The notes beneath the pieces were generated by a model. That model had not been told where the DNA came from. It worked only from the letters and a program-made list of their open reading frames with translations, and did no database searches. The position numbers were made by a program, and so were the translations under genes. Below, piece by piece: positions 7,078 to 14,534 of a stretch of 17,788 bases of DNA. Positions within the stretch are counted from its first letter, which is position 1, and every line of letters begins with the position of its first letter. The stretch is from positions 1-17,788 of the forward strand of contig JANRKT010000277.1 in the NCBI GenBank assembly GCA_033763355.1, written 5' to 3'. This DNA is from JANRKT01 sp033763355 (GTDB lineage: Bacteria > Bacteroidota > Bacteroidia > Chitinophagales > Chitinophagaceae).

Positions 7078-8391
7078 ATGAACAAGGTTTTTATCATTAT
7101 AAAAAGAGAGTACCTCACCAGGGTTAAGAACAAAACATTTTTATTGTCAACTTTCCTGTTCCCCATTATGATGATGCTCTTCATTTTCGGGTCTGTATTT
7201 TTTGCAGTTTCAGGCAGGCAAAAACAAAAAATAGCTGTTGCCAACGATCCGGGCTATTTCAGGCAAAACATTAAAATTGATTCATCGCAAACCATTTTTG
7301 ACTTTACACCCGGCACAGACAGCCTTAATTATGAAGCCAAAGGTTATGATGGCGTGTTATACCTGCCCGGTGATTCTTCTTCTGACAAATATGTTATTTA
7401 TTCAAAAAAGCAGATAGGGCTTGAGCCACGGGGGCAGTTAACCCGGCAAATTAACAAAGCAGCAGAAAACAGGTTACTGCAGCAAAGGGGCATTCAGAAA
7501 GAAATACTTGATTCAATAAGCCTGCAGGTGAAAAATGCAGTAGAACTGGTAAATGTTGTGCCTGAAAAAAATGGTAAATCTAAGGAAGCCAACGCAGGGC
7601 TGGCATATGGAATTGGTTTTGGAAGCGGCATACTCATTTATATTACAATGTTTGTGTTTGGTGCAATGGTAATGCGGGGAGTAATGGAAGAAAAAACCAA
7701 CCGCATTGCGGAAGTAATGGTTTCAAGCGTTAAGCCTTTCCAGCTTATGATAGGGAAGATCATAGGTATTGCCGGTGTGGGGCTTACACAATTCATTTTA
7801 TGGATTGTTCTGATCTTTGGTTTATCATTATTGGCATCTGCATTTTTACCCACTGAGCTGCTTGAACAGGCCAAGCAGGCCAATAACAATGTGCCGGGTA
7901 TGGCTCAAAATAATACAATGGCATTGAAGTTGCTGGAAGCGCAGCAAACCTTAAGCGGTGTGCCATGGGGGCTGATTATTTCCTGTTTCCTTTTTTATTT
8001 CCTGGGCGGTTATCTTTTCTATTCATCACTCTTTGCTGCAGTGGGAAGTGTTATTAATGAAGACCCGCAGGAAGCGCAGTCTTTAATGCTGCCCATAACC
8101 ATGCCCATTATTTTTGCATTCATTATTTTATCAACCGGGTTAAGTTCACCTGACAGCACGGCCATGTTCTGGGGCAGCATCATACCGTTTACTTCACCTA
8201 TTGTAATGATGGGGCGGTTACCATCAGGCGGCGTTCCCTGGTGGCAACTGGCATTATCAATGGGGCTTTTAATTGCCGGGTTTTTATTTACCACCTGGCT
8301 GGCTGGAAAAATTTACCGCACCGGTATTTTATTATACGGCAAAAAGGCAAGCTGGAAGGAAATGATGAAATGGGCCTTCAGGAAAAGCTGA
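7078..8391 (+). CDS. ABC exporter permease, NatB type (ABC-2 family)
   Basis: The 437-residue membrane subunit paired with the ATPase just upstream. The first membrane helix is at about 22-45, followed by a large extracytoplasmic domain (about 46-172). A cluster of helices follows, at about 174-198, 225-256, 298-324, 337-353 and 390-410. The stretch VMRGVMEEKTNRIAEVMVSS at 198-217 is characteristic of this permease group and is the likely coupling region facing the ATPase. The ATG at 7078 follows the ATPase stop by 10 bases. One helix cluster plus a large N-terminal loop is the usual NatB layout. The substrate is unknown. The gene ends before a strong terminator. Confidence 0.92.
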   Translation: MNKVFIIIKREYLTRVKNKTFLLSTFLFPIMMMLFIFGSVFFAVSGRQKQKIAVANDPGYFRQNIKIDSSQTIFDFTPGTDSLNYEAKGYDGVLYLPGDSSSDKYVIYSKKQIGLEPRGQLTRQINKAAENRLLQQRGIQKEILDSISLQVKNAVELVNVVPEKNGKSKEANAGLAYGIGFGSGILIYITMFVFGAMVMRGVMEEKTNRIAEVMVSSVKPFQLMIGKIIGIAGVGLTQFILWIVLIFGLSLLASAFLPTELLEQAKQANNNVPGMAQNNTMALKLLEAQQTLSGVPWGLIISCFLFYFLGGYLFYSSLFAAVGSVINEDPQEAQSLMLPITMPIIFAFIILSTGLSSPDSTAMFWGSIIPFTSPIVMMGRLPSGGVPWWQLALSMGLLIAGFLFTTWLAGKIYRTGILLYGKKASWKEMMKWAFRKS

Positions 8392-8421
8392 GGGAAAATA
8401 ATTCAACAACATACAAATACT

Positions 8422-8458
8422 AAGCCCCGGTAAAGATATGCCGGGGCTTTTCGCTTTT
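8422..8458 (+). terminator. Rho-independent terminator of the ABC exporter unit
   Basis: A perfect 9-base stem (AAGCCCCGG at 8422-8430, CCGGGGCTT at 8441-8449) encloses a ten-base loop and is followed by TTTTCGCTTTTT. It lies 30 bases past the permease stop. On the other strand the U-tract is poor, so it mainly serves the rightward unit, although it also lies beyond the end of the leftward gene at 8480. Confidence 0.85.
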
Positions 8459-8479
8459 TATTCCTGGGTTTGAAATATA

Positions 8480-8902
8480 CTATTTCATGTACTCAAAGAA
8501 ATGAAAAGGGGAGGGCATCATATCAAACCTGCCGGAACCCTGTTCCATTTCTATGTTGAGCAGTGTAGTGGCGTTTGCTTTGATGACCACTTTTTCTTTT
8601 ACTACCCTTTTGTACCCGTCTTTTTCAAAAACCAGTTTGTAAATCCCCGGTTTTAACTCATCAATGCCATATTCCCCGTTGTAATCACTTTGCGAGGCCT
8701 TCTCTTTTTTGCTTAATAATATTGCCGTTACAGTAACATCTTTCAATGGCTTGTCTGAATCTGCATCAGTTATCAGCCCGTAAACGTCATCCTGGTTGAT
8801 CGTTGTTTTTCCGTTTGCTGCATTTTTTTCCTCTCCGTTGGCCATTGCTTCATTTACCGAAAGGATCAGGATAACTGCAAGCAGGTTTCTCATCACTTTC
8901 AT
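8480..8902 (-). CDS. Exported protein with a carboxypeptidase-regulatory-like domain
   Basis: A 140-residue protein from the ATG at 8902. A signal peptide covers about residues 1-21 (basic MKVMRN, hydrophobic core LLAVILILSV, likely cut after AMA). Residues 40-118 fit a single carboxypeptidase-regulatory-like beta-sandwich: VYGLITDADSDKPLKDVTVT, then a YNGEYGIDELKPGIYKL turn and a KDGYKRV strand. This module is common at the N-terminus of TonB-dependent receptors, but here it stands alone, with a short C-terminal tail rich in Phe and Met. An in-frame ATG at 8947 would add 15 residues in front of the signal peptide, and one at 8893 would remove three; I prefer 8902. The role is unknown, perhaps a surface or periplasmic adhesion or structural module. 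Confidence 0.8.
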   Translation of the reverse strand: MKVMRNLLAVILILSVNEAMANGEEKNAANGKTTINQDDVYGLITDADSDKPLKDVTVTAILLSKKEKASQSDYNGEYGIDELKPGIYKLVFEKDGYKRVVKEKVVIKANATTLLNIEMEQGSGRFDMMPSPFHFFEYMK

Positions 8903-8969
8903 TTCGTTGAGTTTTAGTTTGATTGTGGCAAAACAGCCTTTCCTCACTTGTTATCTTCCTTTATGAAAA

Positions 8970-9923
8970 TTAGGTATTTGCTATGGGATTCCGCAAAGCG
9001 CTATCAAATTCTTCACTAATATTTTGCACAATATCCTTTGCGGGCAAAATATCATCCAGCATTGCACTCACCTGCCCTATTTCCAGTTCGCCTTCATCAA
9101 GATGGCCTTCAAACATTCCCTTCTTAGCCCTGCCCCTGCCCAATAACTGCATCAATTCTTCTTTGCCCGCCCCACTGTTTTCCGCCTCCAGCACCTCCTG
9201 AAAGAACTTGTTTTTTAATAAACGTACCGGCACAACCTTCTTTAAGGACAACAGGGTATCACCCTCTGTTGCATCAATAACAGATTTTTTAAAATTAATA
9301 TGTGATGAGGCCTCTTCGCTTGCCACAAAACGGGTACCCATCTGCACCCCGCCGGCCCCTAAAACCATTGCAGCCAGCATTTGCCTGCCAGTGGCAATGC
9401 CACCTGCTGCAATAACAGGGATGCTCACAGCTTTTCTTACCAAAGGCACCAGTACAAATGTTGTGGTTTCCTCTCTTCCGTTATGCCCGCCGGCTTCAAA
9501 ACCTTCAGCCACCACAGCATCACATCCTGCTTCTTCTGCTTTTTGTGCAAACCTGCTGCTGCTCACCACATGTACTGTTGTAATGCCTTTTTCTTTTAAG
9601 GTTGCAGTCCATGTTTTGGGATTGCCGGCTGAGGTAAATACAATTTTTACGCCTTCATCAATAATAATCTGCATGTGCTTATCAATATCCGGATATAACA
9701 AGGGCACGTTTACGCCAAAAGGTTTTGCTGTTGCTGCTTTGCATTTCTGAATGTGTTCCCTCAATACAGCCGGATACATGCTGCCGCTTCCAATTAATCC
9801 CAAACCACCTGCATTGCTTACGGCGCTTGCCAGCTTCCAGCCACTGGCCCATACCATACCGGCCTGGACCAATGGGAAATCAATACCAAATAGTTTTGTA
9901 ACGGGAGTAGAAAAAGAAGTCAT
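8970..9923 (-). CDS. FMN-dependent nitronate monooxygenase / FabK-type enzyme
   Basis: A 317-residue TIM-barrel flavoprotein of the 2-nitropropane dioxygenase (NPD) family. The N-terminal FPLVQAGMVWASG at 16-28 and NAGGLGLIGSGS at 37-48 are the FMN-binding start of the barrel. EAGGHNG at 143-149 contains the active-site His147, and the phosphate-binding segments AAGGIATG at 172-179 and GVQMGTRF at 192-199 are intact. Related enzymes either oxidise nitronates such as propionate-3-nitronate or reduce enoyl-ACP (FabK); the sequence alone does not separate these, and the neighbours give no hint. I chose the ATG at 9923. An upstream in-frame ATG at 9977 adds 18 residues that are not family-like. 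A promoter-like pair lies immediately upstream and would leave almost no leader. Confidence 0.85.
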   Translation of the reverse strand: MTSFSTPVTKLFGIDFPLVQAGMVWASGWKLASAVSNAGGLGLIGSGSMYPAVLREHIQKCKAATAKPFGVNVPLLYPDIDKHMQIIIDEGVKIVFTSAGNPKTWTATLKEKGITTVHVVSSSRFAQKAEEAGCDAVVAEGFEAGGHNGREETTTFVLVPLVRKAVSIPVIAAGGIATGRQMLAAMVLGAGGVQMGTRFVASEEASSHINFKKSVIDATEGDTLLSLKKVVPVRLLKNKFFQEVLEAENSGAGKEELMQLLGRGRAKKGMFEGHLDEGELEIGQVSAMLDDILPAKDIVQNISEEFDSALRNPIANT

Positions 9924-9927
9924 TGAA

Positions 9928-9958
9928 TAAAGATAATAAGGATGATGCAAGGGGCAAG
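9928..9958 (-). promoter_or_regulatory. Candidate promoter of the nitronate monooxygenase gene
   Basis: On the minus strand CTTG (9958-9955) is followed after about 19 bases by TATCTTTA (9935-9928), one mismatch from TAnnTTTG. The spacing fits the Bacteroidetes -33/-7 layout. The predicted start of transcription falls at or next to the ATG at 9923, which would make the mRNA nearly leaderless. Confidence 0.35.
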
Positions 9959-9989
9959 GAAGAAGATACAGGTTCATCTTTTCAATTGG

Positions 9990-9997
9990 TATCTTTG
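9990..9997 (+). promoter_or_regulatory. Candidate -7 box for the rsmF-like gene
   Basis: TATCTTTG is a full match to TAnnTTTG and lies 29 bases before the GTG start at 10027. No clear TTTG stands at the -33 position. It forms a divergent promoter region with the leftward gene. Confidence 0.45.
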
Positions 9998-10026
9998 ATG
10001 GATTTCATTTTATAAAAAATCAATTT

Positions 10027-11469
10027 GTGGCTTTATTACCTGCTGAACTGCTGGATTCATTAACTCATACAAAAGGTTTTGATAAAGGCGCTTTTGAAAA
10101 AGTGCATGCCGACGGGGAACAGGTTACTTCTGTACGCATTAACCCCCTTAAATGGTCAATGGTGAGTGGTCAATCCCTGCCTGCCGGACAAGCAGGACCA
10201 ATCGGGGGCTTTAATCACCTCTCAACTCACAATAGTTATCGTGGTGCCACACAACAAACTGTACCCTGGTGCCCGTATGGTTTTTATTTAGCGGAACGGC
10301 CATCATTTACACTCGATCCTTTATTGCATGCCGGCGCCTATTATGTGCAGGAAGCTTCTTCTATGTTTTTGTTTTACTTAATGGAATGGCTCAGTGAGAA
10401 CAACTTTTTTCCGGAGGATAAAATCAAAGTACTTGATCTCTGTGCTGCGCCTGGCGGCAAAACCACTTTATTGTCGTCATTATCTTTTGTGAAACTGGTT
10501 TTGGCCAACGAGATCATTAAGTCAAGATCAGCCATTCTTTATGAGAATGTAGTTAAATGGGGCGCACCAAATATTTTTATCAGCAATAATGATCCGAAAA
10601 ACTTTAAAAACCTGCCTGGATATTTTGATGCTTTGGTAATTGATGCGCCATGCAGCGGCAGCGGCTTATTCAGGAAAGACCCTGACGCCATAAAGGAATG
10701 GAACGAAGACAATGTAAAGCTCTGCAGCCAGCGGCAGCAGCGCATTATTGCAGATGCTTATGACGCACTTAAGCAGGATGGCATATTGATTTACTCTACC
10801 TGCTCTTACTCAAAAGAAGAGGATGAAGAAATACTTGACTGGATATGTGAGAATTTTTTAGTGAGCGGCGTACAGGTTATATTAAAAGAGGATTTCAACA
10901 TATGTGAAGTGGTTTCAGATAAGCACCAGGCTTTTGGTTATCGCTTCTGGCCTGATAAAATTAAAGGTGAAGGTTTTTTTATAGCCTGTTTTAAAAAGAA
11001 AGACGGCGCTTCTCAACCAGCCCTCCGCACAAAAAAAACAGTTTCGGCTCCTGCAGCAGAAACAGCTACTGCTGCTGCATGGTTAAAAAACCCCGGGGGA
11101 ATGTTGTTCGATATACGCAGCAATGAAATTTTTGCATTTCCTTCTGATATTGCCGGCGATTATCATCATCTTTCAGAGAGATTGAATATCAGGAAAGGCG
11201 GGGTTAGAATGGGCAGCATCATTAAAAATGAACTTGTTCCGGATCATGAACTGGCAGTGAATGCGGTTATTTCCGGGAAAATAGCATCCCTGGAACTTGA
11301 TAAAGAACAGTCATTACAATTTTTAAGAAAAGAAAATTTGTCAGTTGATACGGCGTTAAAAGGATGGGCACATGTAAAATACGGCAAACTTGGTCTGGGA
11401 TTTGTAAAATTATTGGGGAACCGCATCAATAATTATTACCCGGCGGCATGGCGAATTTTAAAACCTTAA
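10027..11469 (+). CDS. RsmF-like 16S rRNA m5C methyltransferase (NOL1/NOP2/Sun family)
   Basis: A 480-residue SAM-dependent RNA cytosine-C5 methyltransferase. The SAM-binding motif DLCAAPGGKTT is at 137-147. Motif IV DAPCSGSG (206-213, Cys209) and motif VI STCSYS (257-262, Cys259) supply the two cysteines used in catalysis and product release. An Ala-rich linker at about 330-350 leads to a C-terminal RsmF/PUA-like RNA-binding region (about 355-480). The start is a GTG at 10027, giving MALLPAELLDSL, which fits the family N-terminus; no better in-frame ATG is seen. Odd point: residues about 43-78, between RINPLKW and VPWCPYGFYL, hold repeat-derived sequence (SLPAGQAG and flanks) where I expect only a few residues in homologues. 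The frame is kept and the catalytic motifs are intact. Confidence 0.9.
   Translation: MALLPAELLDSLTHTKGFDKGAFEKVHADGEQVTSVRINPLKWSMVSGQSLPAGQAGPIGGFNHLSTHNSYRGATQQTVPWCPYGFYLAERPSFTLDPLLHAGAYYVQEASSMFLFYLMEWLSENNFFPEDKIKVLDLCAAPGGKTTLLSSLSFVKLVLANEIIKSRSAILYENVVKWGAPNIFISNNDPKNFKNLPGYFDALVIDAPCSGSGLFRKDPDAIKEWNEDNVKLCSQRQQRIIADAYDALKQDGILIYSTCSYSKEEDEEILDWICENFLVSGVQVILKEDFNICEVVSDKHQAFGYRFWPDKIKGEGFFIACFKKKDGASQPALRTKKTVSAPAAETATAAAWLKNPGGMLFDIRSNEIFAFPSDIAGDYHHLSERLNIRKGGVRMGSIIKNELVPDHELAVNAVISGKIASLELDKEQSLQFLRKENLSVDTALKGWAHVKYGKLGLGFVKLLGNRINNYYPAAWRILKP
10153..10174. repeat. Short direct repeat TGGTCAAT inside the rsmF-like gene
   Basis: TGGTCAAT occurs at 10153-10160 and again at 10167-10174, with GGTGAG between. 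It flanks the palindrome at 10176 and is part of the same low-conservation insert in the host gene. Confidence 0.5.
10176..10196. repeat. In-frame CCTGCCTGC palindromic repeat inside the rsmF-like gene
   Basis: Arms CCTGCCTGC (10176-10184) and ACAAGCAGG (10188-10196) surround CGG and pair with two mismatches. The stretch encodes the LPAGQAG part of an unusual peptide. A weaker outer pair, GTGAGTGG (10162-10169) and CAACTCAC (10223-10230), pairs with one mismatch and encloses it. Confidence 0.6.
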
Positions 11470-11484
11470 TTTTGAGACGGTAAA

Positions 11485-11516
11485 CTTGGGTTGAAAAAGG
11501 GTTTTCTTTATTTTCG
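11485..11516 (+). promoter_or_regulatory. Candidate promoter of the LysM-DPBB gene
   Basis: CTTG at 11485-11488 is followed after 20 bases by TATTTTCG at 11509-11516, a fit to the TTTG-N(19-21)-TAnnTTyG layout. The ATG is 21 bases further on. It is one of the better -33/-7 pairs in the window. Confidence 0.45.
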
Positions 11517-11537
11517 GCACCAGTCTAATAGTTTGAA

Positions 11538-12554
11538 ATGAAAAAAATATACTTACTTCTTTTTGTTGTTTTAGGCGGCGTTGCTGTTAAAGCGCAAAAC
11601 CCGCCATTACTGGTTCAGCAGGAAGGCGGTAAGCTTTATCTTTCACACACCGTTTCTGCAAAAGAAAACTGGTACAGCATTGGCCGCATCTATAATGTAA
11701 GCCCAAAAGAAATAGCACCGTTCAATGGCATGAGCCTTGATAACGGTTTAAGTATTGGTCAAACATTAAAAATACCTCTTCAGTCAGCAAATTTTCTGCA
11801 GGAAGGGAAACCCGGCGCAGATGAAGCAGCAGTTCCGCTTTATCATACCACAAAAGAAAAAGAAGGCTTATTCCGTATAAGCCAGGTTTATAATAAAGTA
11901 CCCCTTGAACAATTGAAAGCATGGAATAAACTTTCATCTAATGAGCTTGGTAACGGGCAGAAATTAATAATCGGTTATCTCAGGGTAAAAAAAGATTTAT
12001 CACCGCTGGCTAAGCTGGCCCAGGGCAAGGTTGATGCGCCTGTTGTAAAGCAAACCACAACTCCCGTTAAAACAGAAACACAGCCACCCGTTAAAGAAGT
12101 AAAGAAGGAGGTTCAGACAAACCCTCCGCCTGTTGTAACTGCACCCGTTGAAAAGAAGAAGGAAGAAGTGAAAAAAACGGTTGAAAATCCCCCGGTCATC
12201 AGAACCGGCAGCGGTACTGATACCATAGGCGGGGCGTTCAGGGGCTTGTATGTTGAGCAGGTAAAAAGCAACAGCAACCTGGGAAAAACAACAGGGCAGG
12301 CTGCCATTTTTAAAAGCACAAGCGGATGGAAAGACGGTAAGTATTATGCTTTAATGAATAACATTACTCCCGGCACCATTATTAAAATTACCAATGCTGC
12401 CAATAATAAATTTATTTACGCCAAAGTATTGGGTGAAATTCCCCCCGGAAGGGATAATGACGGGTTGATTGTACGCATCAGTAATGCCGCCGCTTCGCAA
12501 CTGCAGGTTGCAGATAACAGGTTTGTTGCAGAACTGAGCTGGGCAAAGATGTAA
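11538..12554 (+). CDS. Exported LysM protein with a C-terminal double-psi beta-barrel (RlpA-like) domain
   Basis: A 338-residue envelope protein. The signal peptide is about residues 1-20 (MKKIYLLLFVVLGGVAVKAQ). Two LysM-type peptidoglycan-binding modules follow at about 34-80 (HTVSAKENWYSIGRIYNVSP ...) and about 101-147 (HTTKEKEGLFRISQVYNKVP ...). Residues about 165-222 form a Pro/Lys/Val-rich linker that is probably extended and spans the wall. Residues about 236-338 fit an RlpA-like double-psi beta-barrel: TGQAAIFKSTSGWKDGKYYA, then PGTIIKIT, YAKVLGEIPPG and GLIVRISNAAASQL. Such proteins bind peptidoglycan, and some RlpA homologues cut glycan strands lacking stem peptides. Whether this one is catalytic cannot be told. 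It ends four bases before the end of the convergent DUF1080 gene, with no terminator between them. Confidence 0.85.
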   Translation: MKKIYLLLFVVLGGVAVKAQNPPLLVQQEGGKLYLSHTVSAKENWYSIGRIYNVSPKEIAPFNGMSLDNGLSIGQTLKIPLQSANFLQEGKPGADEAAVPLYHTTKEKEGLFRISQVYNKVPLEQLKAWNKLSSNELGNGQKLIIGYLRVKKDLSPLAKLAQGKVDAPVVKQTTTPVKTETQPPVKEVKKEVQTNPPPVVTAPVEKKKEEVKKTVENPPVIRTGSGTDTIGGAFRGLYVEQVKSNSNLGKTTGQAAIFKSTSGWKDGKYYALMNNITPGTIIKITNAANNKFIYAKVLGEIPPGRDNDGLIVRISNAAASQLQVADNRFVAELSWAKM

Positions 12555-12558
12555 CAGT

Positions 12559-13434
12559 TTATTTCTTTTTCTTTTTTCCTGCTTTTTTATAGATGCACTG
12601 GCTGTTATCTTCTTTTACGTAGTACGATTTATAATTTTCCGCTTTGGGGTCCATGCAGCCTTTCAGGTTCAGCAACTCTACTTTCCTGAATTCAATGGGA
12701 TGGCTTTCGCTCTGTAAAGAGATGGAACCTTCACTGAGCAACTGGCCATCTTTTTTTACGGCGGGATCATAATTGTTCACAGTCCCATTGCCAATTTGCG
12801 GTTTTTCATAAACCAGTACGGTATCGCCATTCACTATGTGTTTAATCATTGAATCACCCAGTACCATCACTTCCACCCTTACCCATTCTTCACCATGAAA
12901 AGTTTTTGATTTTGAGTTGAGGCAATGCTGGGTAAACAGTTTACCATTCATTACCACATTGGTTCCGGGTGTGCATAGGTTTGCTGTTGGTCTTTCGCCT
13001 TTGCCCAAACCCCCGAGTAACTGCACTTCGATAGAGATGGGAAAATCCTGGTCCTTCCACATTGATGCAGCAGACTGTCCATGCACCATGATGCCGCTGT
13101 TTTTAAAGGCCCATCCCTCTCCTTTGGGCGCCTGTTTGCCAACAAAGCGGTATTCGGCAGCAACGAGGTAATAAGAGAATTTCTTTTTATGAAAGATGTG
13201 GCCATAATGTTTTCCAAAATCGTTGTACTGGTCGTAAGAAACCTTTAGTTTCCCGTCTTCCACACGGAAGGTATTGCCGAAATTGTCATTGAGGTCGTAG
13301 CCTGCAATTTTAATATCCCAGTCTTTTAAATCTTTACCATTAAACAACTGTATCCAGTTGTAGGCGGATGGTTTATTCTGGGAGAATGAAAAGGAGAAGG
13401 AAAAAATGAAGATGGCAGTTAAAATATTTTTCAT
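12559..13434 (-). CDS. Secreted DUF1080 (3-keto-disaccharide hydrolase-like) protein with a Cys-containing C-terminal tail
   Basis: A 291-residue exported protein. A signal peptide covers about residues 1-18 (hydrophobic, rich in Phe and Ser). Residues about 26-257 fit the DUF1080 lectin-like jelly-roll fold (Pfam name 3-keto-disaccharide hydrolase): WIQLFNGKDLKDWDIK at the start, NSGIMVHGQ at 112-120, EVQLLGG at 136-142, and GSISLQSESHPIEFRKVEL near the end. Members act on or bind modified sugars. The C-terminus adds GCMDPKAENY at 259-268 and SQCIY at 278-282, the short GCxDPxAxNY...C.Y module seen in many secreted Bacteroidota proteins, then a Lys-rich end (KKAGKKKKK). It lies 31 bases downstream of fmt on the same strand and may be cotranscribed; a weak -7 box (TATCTTTA, 13461-13454, minus strand) lies in the gap. 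Confidence 0.87.
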   Translation of the reverse strand: MKNILTAIFIFSFSFSFSQNKPSAYNWIQLFNGKDLKDWDIKIAGYDLNDNFGNTFRVEDGKLKVSYDQYNDFGKHYGHIFHKKKFSYYLVAAEYRFVGKQAPKGEGWAFKNSGIMVHGQSAASMWKDQDFPISIEVQLLGGLGKGERPTANLCTPGTNVVMNGKLFTQHCLNSKSKTFHGEEWVRVEVMVLGDSMIKHIVNGDTVLVYEKPQIGNGTVNNYDPAVKKDGQLLSEGSISLQSESHPIEFRKVELLNLKGCMDPKAENYKSYYVKEDNSQCIYKKAGKKKKK

Positions 13435-13465
13435 TTTCAGAGAGCTGTTTGATTAAAGATAAAAT

Positions 13466-14395
13466 TTATTGTGTAAAGTGGTAACCCCTGAGAAAATCCC
13501 CAACATTCATTTTTTTCTTTCCCTCCAATTGCAATTCTTTTACATACACATAACCGTTTGTGCAGGCAAATTTCAAAAATGTTTTTTGATCTGTCTCAAA
13601 CTGGCCGAGTAATGATTTTGGAGTGCTGATTTCTTTTTCACTTCTATAAATCTTCAGCATCTTTCCATCCAAATAAGTAAATGCGCCGGGAAAAGGGGAG
13701 AGGCCGCGTATCAGATTATGAACTTCATTAACTGACTTTGTAAAATCTATTTTGCAGGTTTCAGTGAAGATTTTAGGAGCATGCTTCAGTGTCTGACGGC
13801 CTCCGTCTGACACATTTGATTGAGGAGTTTCATTTAATGTTCCTTCCGCCAATCCCTTCACCGTTTTCACCAGCAACAGCGCCCCGGTCTCTTTCATTTT
13901 ATCATACACTTCACCGGCGGTTTCATTTTCCCCAATCGGAAAACTTTCCTGCAATAAAATATCACCTGTATCAATTTCATGTTTTAGTTTAAAGGTTGTA
14001 ACACCTGTTTCTTTTTCTCCGTTAATTACTGCCCAGTTAATCGGAGCCGCACCGCGATATTGGGGCAATAAACTTCCATGAAGATTAATTGTTCCCATAC
14101 GTGGCATATTCCAAACCGCTTCGGGCAACATGCGAAAAGCAACGACGATCTGCAGGTCGGCATGTAATGACTTTAATTCCTCTAAAAATTCAGGGTTTTT
14201 CAGTTTCTCCGGTTGCAATATTTTCAATCCATGTTCAACAGCGTATTTTTTTACTGCGCTTTGCTGCAGTTGCATCCCTCTTCCTGCCGGCTTATCCGGA
14301 GCTGTCACCACAGCAACAATATTATAGCCTGCTTTCACCAATGCATCCAAACTCGCCACGGCAAACTCGGGTGTGCCCATAAAAACAATCCGCAA
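13466..14395 (-). CDS. fmt: Methionyl-tRNA formyltransferase
   Basis: Transfers a formyl group from 10-formyltetrahydrofolate to Met-tRNA(fMet). Numbered from the TTG start (309 residues): GTPEFAV at 7-13, the folate-site segment NLHGSLLPQYRGAAP with catalytic Asn104 and His106, and Asp142 in HEIDTGDIL. The Asn-to-Asp spacing of 38 equals that of the E. coli enzyme. The C-terminal OB-like domain begins at about residue 206. The start is uncertain. An in-frame ATG at 14461 adds 22 residues not seen in the family, and a -7 box at 14467-14474 would put the transcription start almost on that ATG. The TTG at 14395 yields the usual MRIVFMGTPEF N-terminus and a normal length. An in-frame palindromic repeat encodes VSDGGRQT (195-202) in the linker between the two domains. 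Confidence 0.92.
   Translation of the reverse strand: MRIVFMGTPEFAVASLDALVKAGYNIVAVVTAPDKPAGRGMQLQQSAVKKYAVEHGLKILQPEKLKNPEFLEELKSLHADLQIVVAFRMLPEAVWNMPRMGTINLHGSLLPQYRGAAPINWAVINGEKETGVTTFKLKHEIDTGDILLQESFPIGENETAGEVYDKMKETGALLLVKTVKGLAEGTLNETPQSNVSDGGRQTLKHAPKIFTETCKIDFTKSVNEVHNLIRGLSPFPGAFTYLDGKMLKIYRSEKEISTPKSLLGQFETDQKTFLKFACTNGYVYVKELQLEGKKKMNVGDFLRGYHFTQ
13789..13813. repeat. In-frame palindromic repeat inside fmt
   Basis: A 25-base imperfect palindrome: arms GTGTCTGACGG (13789-13799) and CCGTCTGACAC (13803-13813) around CCT, with one mismatched pair. It encodes VSDGGRQT in fmt, in the segment joining the catalytic and C-terminal domains, with the frame kept. Its sequence is unrelated to the repeats at 5315 and 10176. 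Confidence 0.7.
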
Positions 14396-14466
14396 TGAAT
14401 GCAGCGCCAAATTGAAAGTAGCAGGGCCCGTTTCCTTATTCTTTAACTGGTATTGAATCATTGCTG

Positions 14467-14474
14467 CGAAGGTA
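14467..14474 (-). promoter_or_regulatory. Candidate -7 box for fmt
   Basis: On the minus strand this is TACCTTCG, a fit to TAnnTTyG. Transcription would begin near 14461, about 65 bases before the TTG start at 14395. A possible -33 TTG (14501-14499, minus strand) is spaced 24 bases away, wider than usual. Confidence 0.4.
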
Positions 14475-14534
14475 GCAAACCGGTTGATAAGAGTTTCTCA
14501 ACGTTCCTGTCAAACTCTTATTAGTTTAGGGTTC

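Noticed and set aside
9208..9750. 180-residue rightward ORF
   Set aside because: It lies wholly antisense to the nitronate monooxygenase gene, has a biased Ser/Thr/Pro/Ala composition typical of a shadow frame, and no recognisable motif.
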